The translations under genes and the position numbers were made by a program. Below are positions 1-5,012 of a stretch of DNA of 5,649 nucleotides, piece after piece (the stretch's first letter is position 1; every line of letters begins with the position of its first letter). The stretch covers positions 1 through 5,649 of the forward strand of contig JACNHM010000533.1 of the NCBI GenBank assembly GCA_014383605.1, written 5' to 3'. The stretch comes from Chloroflexota bacterium (GTDB taxonomy: Bacteria > Chloroflexota > Anaerolineae > UBA3071). The notes beneath the pieces were generated by a model. The model did not search any database, was not told the origin of the DNA, and saw only the letters and a list, made by a program, of their open reading frames with translations.

Positions 1-1
1 C

Positions 2-1198
2 GACCGGGAGGGGTTGCGTCGCCGCGTGCGGGAGGACACGGCCTGGATCAAGGAGAACTCCCTGGCCATGTCGGAGTTCGGCACGGCGGGCGGGGTGCCA
101 GCGACGGAGGTTTACGGCGATCTACCGATCAAGAACTGGCTGTTGGGTAGTTGGAAAGAGGGCGCCGAGAAGACCTCTGGCCAGACCATCGTGGCCACTA
201 TGCTCGACCAGCACTATCGCTGCTTTGCCTGTTCCATCGCCTGCGGCAAGGAGATCAAGATCACCGAAGGCCCCAATGCCGGGCTAGAGGGCCACAGCCC
301 AGAGTATGAGACCCTGGCAGCCTTTGGGGCACTGCTCTTGAACGACAACCTTGAGGCCATCGTCCAGGCCGATCACCTGTGCAACCGCTATGGCCTGGAC
401 ACCATCTCCACCGGGGCGGTCATCGCCCTGGCAATGGAGGCTTACGAGAAGGGGGTGCTGACGGCCGAAGACACCGGCGGCCTGGAGCTTGAATGGGGCA
501 ACGCCGAGGCCATCTTGCAGTTGGTGGAGCAGATAGCGCGACGCGAGGGGGTTGGCGATGTGCTGGCCGACGGGGTCAAGGCCGCGGCCGAGAAGTTGGG
601 GCCTGAGGCAAAGGAGATGGCCATTCACGCCAAGGGGCTGGCTATCGCCATGCACGACCCACGGGCTTTCGTTGACATGGCCGTCAACTACGCTACCGCC
701 AACCGGGGAGGCTGTCACCTCGAAGGGCTGTCCTATTGGCGGGGCTATGGCCTGGAATGGGAGGAGTGGGGCCAGGCGGGGGAGCACGACCGTCTGGACG
801 GCGATGGTAAGGCCCAGGTTGTCTACGACTTCCAGAACTACCTGAGCGTCTACAATCCGTTGGGTTTGTGCAAGTTCATCATCAAGGGTATGGTGGGACC
901 GGAAACGGTGGTGGAGTGGCTGAACCTGGCTATGGGCTGGGATTGGAACAGCGACGACCTCATCCGCGCCGGGGAGAGGCTCTTCAACCTCAAGCGGATG
1001 ATCAACCTTCGGTTGGGCGTCACCAGAGCAGATGACACCCTGCCGCGGCGGCTTCTGACCCACGCCCGCCCCAGCGGCAGCGCGGCCGGCGTGCTGCCCG
1101 ATCTGGAGCCCATGCTAGAGGAGTACTACCAACTGCGGGGCTGGACAGCCGAAGGCGTTCCTACCGATGAGAAGCTGCAAGAGTTGGGTCTGGCGTAA
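2..1198 (+). CDS. aor: Aldehyde:ferredoxin oxidoreductase, 5'-truncated by window edge
   Basis: The frame is open to the left edge, so the start lies outside; 398 C-terminal residues are visible, and about 210-220 are missing compared with typical AORs of roughly 600. AOR-family enzymes carry tungsten or molybdenum bis-pterin and one [4Fe-4S] cluster in the cytoplasm and interconvert aldehydes and carboxylates with ferredoxin. Seen here: the cluster motif C-x2-C-x3-C (visible residues 74, 77, 81), a PEYET segment (100-104), two pterin-binding DxxGL(C/D)-type motifs as NRYGLD (128-133) and NPLGLC (285-290), with Cys290 as the expected fourth cluster ligand, plus HDPRA (218-222) and RGGCH, whose His239 probably matches the active-site His of the Pyrococcus enzyme. 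The spacing of the cysteines (about 216 residues from first to last) fits the family. The missing part would hold the N-terminal pterin-binding domain. The exact substrate (AOR, FOR, GOR or another subfamily) cannot be told. The family call is firm. Confidence 0.95.
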   Translation, partial: DREGLRRRVREDTAWIKENSLAMSEFGTAGGVPATEVYGDLPIKNWLLGSWKEGAEKTSGQTIVATMLDQHYRCFACSIACGKEIKITEGPNAGLEGHSPEYETLAAFGALLLNDNLEAIVQADHLCNRYGLDTISTGAVIALAMEAYEKGVLTAEDTGGLELEWGNAEAILQLVEQIARREGVGDVLADGVKAAAEKLGPEAKEMAIHAKGLAIAMHDPRAFVDMAVNYATANRGGCHLEGLSYWRGYGLEWEEWGQAGEHDRLDGDGKAQVVYDFQNYLSVYNPLGLCKFIIKGMVGPETVVEWLNLAMGWDWNSDDLIRAGERLFNLKRMINLRLGVTRADDTLPRRLLTHARPSGSAAGVLPDLEPMLEEYYQLRGWTAEGVPTDEKLQELGLA

Positions 1199-1213
1199 AG
1201 GTGCGTCCAGAAG

Positions 1214-1242
1214 TTGACACCTGGCGCCGTCTGGTGTACAAT
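1214..1242 (+). promoter_or_regulatory. Sigma70-type promoter for the DUF1385 gene
   Basis: The -35 box TTGACA (1214-1219) matches consensus at six of six bases, the -10 box TACAAT (1237-1242) at five of six, and the spacer is exactly 17 bp. Transcription would begin near 1249-1250, leaving a leader of about 24 bases before the TTG start at 1274. It lies 15 bases after the AOR stop, so the DUF1385 gene appears to have its own transcript. Activity is inferred, not shown. Confidence 0.75.
1217..1237. promoter_or_regulatory. Imperfect palindrome in promoter spacer, candidate operator
   Basis: ACACC (1217-1221) and GGTGT (1233-1237) are inverted repeats around a centre at 1227; 8 of the 10 symmetric base pairs match across the 21-bp site. 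The element fills the spacer and overlaps the end of the -35 box and the first base of the -10 box, where a dimeric repressor would block polymerase. No regulator gene lies in the window, and a dyad of this quality can occur by chance, so the role is inference. Confidence 0.4.
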
Positions 1243-1260
1243 CAGGTTCGATTTTGAAAT

Positions 1261-1265
1261 GGAGG
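1261..1265 (+). promoter_or_regulatory. Ribosome binding site deciding a TTG start
   Basis: GGAGG lies 8 bases before TTG 1274. The in-frame ATG at 1259 has no purine-rich site upstream and would overlap this one, so the TTG is preferred. Confidence 0.7.
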
Positions 1266-1273
1266 CAGATAAC

Positions 1274-2158
1274 TTGAGTGAATTCAACTACGGGGGACAG
1301 GCGGTCATGGAAGGGGTAATGATGCGCGGGGCCAAGCACATGGCCGTGGCTGTCCGAGGTCCTACAGGCGAGATAACCATCCACAGCGAACCTCTAAACG
1401 CCAGGATATACGGCGGGCGGATTGCCAAACTCCCTTTCCTGCGGGGCATGATCATGCTCTGGGATTCATTGGTCCTGGGCATGCGCGCTCTGCTTTTCTC
1501 GGCCGATATAGCCCTGGAAGAGGAAGAAGTTGAGTTCAGTGGGCCGATTGCCTGGGGTTCCGTGGCCTTTTCCTTCGTAATCGGCATAGGTGTTTTTCTC
1601 CTCGGTCCTTTGTTCCTGGCTAGGCTCGTGGATCGCTACATTGCTTCATCGCTGGTCAGCAATATCTTCGAAGGGCTGATCCGCCTCGCTTTTTTCCTGA
1701 TCTATGTCTACGCCATTGGCTTCATCCCCGACATCCGGCGCGTCTTCGCCTACCATGGAGCTGAGCACAAGACCATCAACGCTTACGAGGATGGAGCTCC
1801 CTTGGAACCGGATGCTATCAAGGTTTACAGCATGGCTCATCCACGCTGTGGTACCGGCTTTACATTGATCTTTGCAGTGATCGCCATTCTGGTTTTCTCC
1901 CTGTTTGGACGGCCTACGCTGGCGCTACGCATCCTCTCGCGCTTAGTTCTCATTCCCGTCATAGCTGGTCTGGCCTACGAACTGATCAAGTTCGGCGCCG
2001 CCCACCGTGACAATCCGTTGATGAGGGTGTTGGTTATCACGCCCAGTGTGACTCTACAAAGGCTCACCACTCGCGAGCCTGACGAATCAATGCTGGAGGT
2101 AGCGGTAACTGCCTTGCAGCGCCTGTTGGATATCGAGGACGAAGGCCTGAGAGGGTGA
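1274..2158 (+). CDS. DUF1385 family integral membrane protein (YqhQ-like)
   Basis: This 294-residue protein belongs to the DUF1385 family, which includes Bacillus YqhQ and is sometimes labelled a predicted metal-dependent enzyme; its biochemical role is not known to me. Family signatures seen are YGGQAVMEGVMMRG near the N-terminus (6-19), HGAEHKTINAYE (161-172) and HPRCGTGF (189-196). The His, Glu and Cys in these motifs could be metal ligands. About four hydrophobic segments follow the soluble N-terminus: roughly 92-118, 135-152, 195-211 and 221-240, so it should sit in the cytoplasmic membrane with the His/Cys motifs between the second and third segments. TTG 1274 is chosen because GGAGG stands 8 bases upstream and the predicted transcript starts near 1250; ATG 1259 would add five residues (MEADN) without a good binding site, and starts further upstream fall inside the promoter. 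Base composition is lower in GC than in the genes to its right (29 of 60 bases in 1861-1920). Confidence 0.92.
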   Translation: MSEFNYGGQAVMEGVMMRGAKHMAVAVRGPTGEITIHSEPLNARIYGGRIAKLPFLRGMIMLWDSLVLGMRALLFSADIALEEEEVEFSGPIAWGSVAFSFVIGIGVFLLGPLFLARLVDRYIASSLVSNIFEGLIRLAFFLIYVYAIGFIPDIRRVFAYHGAEHKTINAYEDGAPLEPDAIKVYSMAHPRCGTGFTLIFAVIAILVFSLFGRPTLALRILSRLVLIPVIAGLAYELIKFGAAHRDNPLMRVLVITPSVTLQRLTTREPDESMLEVAVTALQRLLDIEDEGLRG

Positions 2159-2228
2159 GCTAGTGGCGTGGCCAGATGATGTAAACATGAGAACAATCTC
2201 GCCGATGGTGGCGGTGACAGCGATTTTG

Positions 2229-2278
2229 AGGGGAACTCGGCGATAGCCCGCATCGGGGCTGTTTGAAGCTCCCCTTTT
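2229..2278 (+). terminator. Possible stem-loop terminator or leader structure
   Basis: An outer stem pairs AGGGGAACT (2229-2237) with AGCTCCCCT (2267-2275), 8 of 9 pairs, enclosing a hairpin of AGCCC (2245-2249) and GGGCT (2256-2260). The right arm runs into TTT before GC, so the U-tract is short for an intrinsic terminator. It is the only structured element found in the 160 bases between the DUF1385 stop and the next gene. It could instead lie in the 5' leader of the dehydrogenase. No convincing promoter or gene was seen in 2159-2318. Confidence 0.3.
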
Positions 2279-2303
2279 GCTCGTATTGACCAGAATCTCA
2301 CAC

Positions 2304-2310
2304 AAAGGAG
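2304..2310 (+). promoter_or_regulatory. Strong ribosome binding site of the Ldh2-family gene
   Basis: AAAGGAG ends 8 bases before ATG 2319. It selects this ATG over the in-frame alternative TTG codons upstream, from 2277 onward, that would add up to 14 residues. Confidence 0.8.
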
Positions 2311-2318
2311 TGATAGCT

Positions 2319-3422
2319 ATGAGCCAAGAAGCAGGTGTTAAAGTTTGGGCGGATCCACTGCGCGATTTCTCTAGCCGGGTCTTCGAGAAGATGGGCGTCC
2401 CGGCCGATGACGCGGTTGTGACCGCCGACGTTCTGGTGGCAGCTAATCTACGCGGCATTGACTCTCACGGCGTGGCTCGCCTGAAGCGGTACGTGGACGG
2501 CCTGCGGGACGGAGTGATGTTGGCCCGCCCAAACATCGAGATTGTGCACCAGACCCCCGGCACGGCCCTGATAGACGGCGGGGCCGGGTTGGGACAGCCG
2601 GTCGGTGTGCGAGGCATGAAGTTGGCCATCGCAAAAGCCCAGGAGGTGGGCGTCGGCTTCGTGGCGGTGCGCAACTCCAACCACTACGGCATCGCCGCCT
2701 ACTACGCGCTGATGGCCCTGGAGCAGGAGATGATCGGCATCTCCATGACCAATGCTGCGGTGCTGGTGGTGCCGACCTTCGGCAAGGACGCCATGCTGGG
2801 CACCAATCCCATCAGCGTGGCCGCCCCGGCTGGCGAGGAACGTCCCTTCGTGCTGGACATGGCCACCAGCACCGTGCCGCGAGGAAAGCTGGAGGTGTAC
2901 GACCGGCAGGAGAAGCCGCTGCCATTGGGCTGGGCCACGGACGAGCATGGGGTGGCCACCGCCGACGCCCACCGGGTGCTGGACAATCTGCTGGCCCGCG
3001 CTGGTGGTGGCCTGCTGCCGTTGGGTGGGGAGGGCGAGCAGTTTCGAGGTTACAAGGGATATGGCCTGGCGCTGCTGGTGGACATCCTGAGCGGGGTACT
3101 GCCAGGGGCCGGCTACGCCAACACCATCTATCCGAAGACGCCAGAGGGAAAGCCGCTGCCCGCCGACGTGGGCCACTTCTTCGGCGCCATCCGGGTTGAT
3201 GCCTTCCGTCCTCTGGGCGAGTTCAAAGCTACCATGGACGACATAATCCGCCGACTGAAGGGCAGCGCCACGGCGGAGGGAGCGGAGCGGATTTACATCC
3301 ACGGAGAGAAGGAGGCCGAGGAAGAGGAGCGCCGCCGGCAAGAAGGAATCCCCTTGCATCCCAAGACGGTAGCCACGATGCAGCAGATCGCGGGGGAGTT
3401 GGGGGTGGAGTACGATCTTTAG
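2319..3422 (+). CDS. Ldh2-family malate/L-lactate-type dehydrogenase
   Basis: This is a 367-residue cytoplasmic member of the Ldh2 (LDH2/malate dehydrogenase, YlbC) oxidoreductase family, unrelated in fold to classical lactate dehydrogenases. Members use NAD(P)H to interconvert 2-oxoacids and 2-hydroxyacids: malate, lactate, sulfolactate, ureidoglycolate or imine substrates. Seen motifs: RGIDSHG (45-51), whose His50 is the likely catalytic acid/base; RNSNHYG (118-124); GTNPISVAAP (161-170); LDMATS (179-184); and FRGYKGYGLALLVDILSG (242-259), all landmarks of the family's nucleotide and substrate sites. Length is near the usual 340-360, with a charged Glu/Arg-rich stretch at 330-342 before a final helix. 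The ATG at 2319 has AAAGGAG 8 bases upstream. The substrate cannot be fixed by sequence alone; the LarA homologue downstream favours a 2-hydroxyacid such as lactate or malate. GC is high (44 of 60 bases in 2821-2880). The family call is firm, the named substrate is not. Confidence 0.93.
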   Translation: MSQEAGVKVWADPLRDFSSRVFEKMGVPADDAVVTADVLVAANLRGIDSHGVARLKRYVDGLRDGVMLARPNIEIVHQTPGTALIDGGAGLGQPVGVRGMKLAIAKAQEVGVGFVAVRNSNHYGIAAYYALMALEQEMIGISMTNAAVLVVPTFGKDAMLGTNPISVAAPAGEERPFVLDMATSTVPRGKLEVYDRQEKPLPLGWATDEHGVATADAHRVLDNLLARAGGGLLPLGGEGEQFRGYKGYGLALLVDILSGVLPGAGYANTIYPKTPEGKPLPADVGHFFGAIRVDAFRPLGEFKATMDDIIRRLKGSATAEGAERIYIHGEKEAEEEERRRQEGIPLHPKTVATMQQIAGELGVEYDL

Positions 3423-3423
3423 T

Positions 3424-3482
3424 GGTTTCAGGTTTCAGGTTGGCAAACGAACCCGAAACCTGAAACCCTGCAACCTGAAACC
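3424..3482. repeat. Inverted array of GGTTTCA-type short repeats
   Basis: The left arm GGTTTCAGGTTTCAGGTT (3424-3441) holds two overlapping copies of an 11-mer GGTTTCAGGTT with a 7-base period. The right side holds two exact reverse-complement copies, AACCTGAAACC at 3457-3467 and 3472-3482, separated by CTGC. A perfect 12-bp stem forms between 3424-3435 and 3456-3467, and other left-right pairings of 11 bp are equally possible. The array starts one base after the dehydrogenase stop and ends directly before the ribosome binding site of yhhN. There is no T-tract, so it is not a normal intrinsic terminator. It looks like a dispersed REP-like or mRNA-structure element; function is unknown. Confidence 0.9.
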
Positions 3483-3487
3483 AGAGG
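3483..3487 (+). promoter_or_regulatory. Ribosome binding site of yhhN, abutting the repeat array
   Basis: AGAGG lies 8 bases before ATG 3496 and favours it over the in-frame GTG at 3487, which overlaps the site. Because the inverted repeat ends at 3482, folding of the repeat could alter access to this site. Confidence 0.6.
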
Positions 3488-3495
3488 TGTACACT

Positions 3496-4218
3496 ATGTC
3501 CCATGTCAAGCTGTTATATGCACTGCTGGCCATCTGGGCCGCACTGCTGATCCTGGGCTTTGCCTTTGGCCAACTCGACGAGGAACGGATCAATCGCATC
3601 CCTCGTCTCAGCAAGATACTCTCGTCGGCCATTCTGGTGGTGTGCGCGCTGGTATGGTGGCTGGCCGGCGCGTCCGGCACGCCGCTGGCAGCTTACGCCG
3701 CGCTGCTCTTTTTCGGCATGGCTTTCTCGTTCCTGGGCGATGTGATCATGGCCCAACTCTTGCCGCTGCCCCAGTACGTGCTCTTCGGCATGGGGGCTTT
3801 CGGCGTGGCCCACGTGCTGTACATCGGCGGCTACCTGCGACTGGGGGGCGTGTTGGGGTTGCAGGACGGCCGGGCGCGGGCTATCGGCCTGGCAGTCCTC
3901 CTCGTCCTGGCCGTGGTGTTGTGGTGGGCGTTGATCCGCTCGCCGCAGACTGATGCCGTGCTCAACTACGGCTCGTTGGGGTACGCGCTGCTGCTGGCAG
4001 CCATGGCGGGGCTGGCGTTGAGCCTGGCGTTGCAGGAGCCTTGCTTCGCGCCGCTGGCGCTGGGCGCGGTGCTGTTCCTCATCTCCGATGTGTTCCTGGG
4101 GCACCGACTGTTTCAGGGTGGCAAGTTCCTGCTGGTGGGCGACCTGGTGTGGATGACCTACATCGTGGGGCAACTGCTCATCGTGTTCTCCACGGCGACC
4201 GGGCTGCGGTTGTTGTGA
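3496..4218 (+). CDS. yhhN: YhhN/TMEM86 family membrane protein (lysoplasmalogenase-like)
   Basis: This 240-residue, very hydrophobic protein matches the YhhN family, which includes vertebrate TMEM86 lysoplasmalogenases that hydrolyse the vinyl-ether bond of lysoplasmalogens. Bacterial members are less studied, though plasmalogens do occur in anaerobes. About eight membrane segments can be seen (roughly 4-25, 42-57, 63-79, 93-113, 128-147, 159-178, 184-200, 211-231). Polar residues in conserved family positions are Asp82 in FSFLGD, His106 in GVAHVLY, Asp198 in FLISD and Asp216 in VGDLVW; such acidic residues are the likely active site within the membrane. ATG 3496 is preferred over GTG 3487 because AGAGG is well spaced from it. 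It lies between the dehydrogenase and the small module, 73 bases from the former and 27 from the latter. Whether it acts with either is not evident; lipid remodelling has no obvious link to 2-hydroxyacid metabolism. GC is high (43 of 60 bases in 4021-4080). Confidence 0.85.
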   Translation: MSHVKLLYALLAIWAALLILGFAFGQLDEERINRIPRLSKILSSAILVVCALVWWLAGASGTPLAAYAALLFFGMAFSFLGDVIMAQLLPLPQYVLFGMGAFGVAHVLYIGGYLRLGGVLGLQDGRARAIGLAVLLVLAVVLWWALIRSPQTDAVLNYGSLGYALLLAAMAGLALSLALQEPCFAPLALGAVLFLISDVFLGHRLFQGGKFLLVGDLVWMTYIVGQLLIVFSTATGLRLL

Positions 4219-4233
4219 CAAAGGAGACGTGCT

Positions 4234-4238
4234 GGAGG
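4234..4238 (+). promoter_or_regulatory. Ribosome binding site for the GTG start at 4246
   Basis: GGAGG stands 7 bases before GTG 4246. A second site, AAAGGAG at 4220-4226, lies further upstream and is too far from this GTG to serve it. Confidence 0.65.
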
Positions 4239-4245
4239 CCTGGCA

Positions 4246-4578
4246 GTGCGCAAATGGACGGTGCGGGATCGCCGTGGGCGTGAGATTTACATCACTGAGG
4301 AGCGGTGGAAGCACATCATTGAGGAGCACGAGGAGCTGAGAGGACACTTTGATGACGTGCTGGATGCAGTCCGCAAAGGGCGAAGACGCCAGGAGCCAAT
4401 TGATCCCGGAAGTTACAGATACTATTGTCGCTGTGACAGTCTGCCGGGAGGCTACACGCACATTATGGTGATTGTGGCCTTCAGGCTCCGCATCTTGCCA
4501 GACAAGACAGTTGAACCGAATAACTTCATTGTCACCGCTTGGGGTAAAGCTAAGCATGAAGGGAGTGAAGGAACATGA
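4246..4578 (+). CDS. Small BECR-nuclease-like protein, possible toxin
   Basis: This 110-residue soluble protein has no firm family name that I recognise. Its pattern resembles the Barnase-EndoU-ColicinE5/D-RelE (BECR) fold families, including phage-type PBECR domains. It has an N-terminal strand RGREIYI (10-16), a helix TEERWKHIIEEHEEL (17-31) with His23 and His28, a second helix (about 33-45), a Tyr/Arg-rich strand SYRYYCRC (56-63), a hydrophobic strand THIMVIVAF (71-79), and a final strand NFIVTAW (93-99) with Thr97. His/Arg/Tyr/Thr residues in such places are typical of RNase active sites, but catalysis is inference. The start GTG 4246 has GGAGG 7 bases upstream. Its TGA overlaps the next gene's ATG by four bases (ATGA), implying translational coupling as in toxin-antitoxin pairs. 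GC is lower than in the flanking metabolic genes (30 of 60 bases in 4381-4440). Alternatives are a phage-derived domain of other function or a DUF4258/RelE-type protein. Confidence 0.72.
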   Translation: MRKWTVRDRRGREIYITEERWKHIIEEHEELRGHFDDVLDAVRKGRRRQEPIDPGSYRYYCRCDSLPGGYTHIMVIVAFRLRILPDKTVEPNNFIVTAWGKAKHEGSEGT

Positions 4579-5012
4579 AGCAAAGATTCTCGTGGCTGGT
4601 TGAGTTCGAAATCCCTTTGGAGGACGGTGCCGTCATTCATTGTCATTACGACAAAGAAGGTGACATCCTGGAACTATTCTTTAAGCGAGGTCCGGCTACT
4701 TGCACTGTCGAACTCACAGACAACATCATGTTGCGTTTTGATCGAGAAAACGAGGAGCCACTTAGTTTAGGACTGATCAGCTACTCAGCACTGGCCAGAC
4801 TGACCGAGACCGGCCCCCGTGGTTTCCGTTTGAAACTGGACGAAATACCTGACGACGTGCGTCAGACAGTGCTGAAGATTATCACCACGCCACCGGTTAA
4901 CCGTTTCCTGAAAGTACTGACCTACTCCCCGCGGCCTGCCAGACGTCCGGTGCCTATCGCCTACATCGAAGAGTTGCCCGCTTTCGCTTTGGCCCAAAAG
5001 GAGATAGCTTGA
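4575..5012 (+). CDS. DUF2283-like protein, possible antitoxin partner
   Basis: This 145-residue soluble protein contains a DUF2283-like segment: HCHYDKEGDILELFF (about 23-37) followed by a DNIMLRFD strand-turn (about 49-56), matching the usual pattern of a YDxxxDxLY-type strand, a loop and an I(I/L)xxD strand. DUF2283 genes are small, often lie beside toxin-like genes, and are commonly supposed to be antitoxins or regulators; biochemical proof is thin. Here the domain has a preceding strand (FSWLVEFEIP) and a tail of about 70-90 residues rich in Pro, Arg and Leu, making it about twice the usual size. Its ATG overlaps the preceding stop (ATGA). GGGAG at 4561-4565 is 9 bases upstream and AAGGA (4568-4572) is closer, so reinitiation after the upstream gene is likely. 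Its stop overlaps the start of the LarA gene (TGATG), and the LarA ribosome binding site lies in its last codons. GC is low (29 of 60 bases in 4681-4740). The reading frame is secure; the antitoxin role is inference. Confidence 0.75.
   Translation: MKQRFSWLVEFEIPLEDGAVIHCHYDKEGDILELFFKRGPATCTVELTDNIMLRFDRENEEPLSLGLISYSALARLTETGPRGFRLKLDEIPDDVRQTVLKIITTPPVNRFLKVLTYSPRPARRPVPIAYIEELPAFALAQKEIA
4998..5003 (+). promoter_or_regulatory. Ribosome binding site of the LarA-family gene
   Basis: AAGGAG ends 8 bases before ATG 5012 and lies within the coding end of the DUF2283 gene, so translation of the two genes is physically linked. Confidence 0.8.

Noticed and set aside
284..1063. Long open frame on the - strand opposite the AOR gene
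   Set aside because: It overlaps a clearly conserved AOR on the other strand, shows no recognisable domain, and is expected from high-GC codon bias.
2262..2289. Promoter TTTGAA, 16 bp, TATTGA ahead of the dehydrogenase
   Set aside because: The -10 box matches only three of six bases and the -35 box overlaps the terminator-like stem; too weak to annotate.
2159..2318. Possible small gene in the 160-base gap
   Set aside because: The + frames have no start with a ribosome binding site, and the - strand reading only continues frames that run into both flanking genes.
2448..3359. 303-residue open frame on the - strand opposite the dehydrogenase
   Set aside because: It is the antisense shadow of a well-conserved Ldh2 gene; its His/Gln/Gly-rich composition is typical of antisense translation.
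3424..3482. CRISPR array
   Set aside because: Units are 7-11 bases, in inverted as well as direct orientation, with no spacers of regular 25-40 base length.
3424..3482. Intrinsic terminator after the dehydrogenase
   Set aside because: The stem is AT-containing and not followed by a run of T; the next bases are the ribosome binding site of yhhN.
4229..4283. GTG at 4229 as a start after AAAGGAG
   Set aside because: It is in the wrong frame for the small gene and the reading ends at 4283 with no conserved content; the spacing of 2 bases is also too short.
3514..4557. 347-residue open frame on the - strand across yhhN and the small gene
   Set aside because: It runs through two supported genes, is extremely His/Gln/Arg-rich, and matches no domain known to me.
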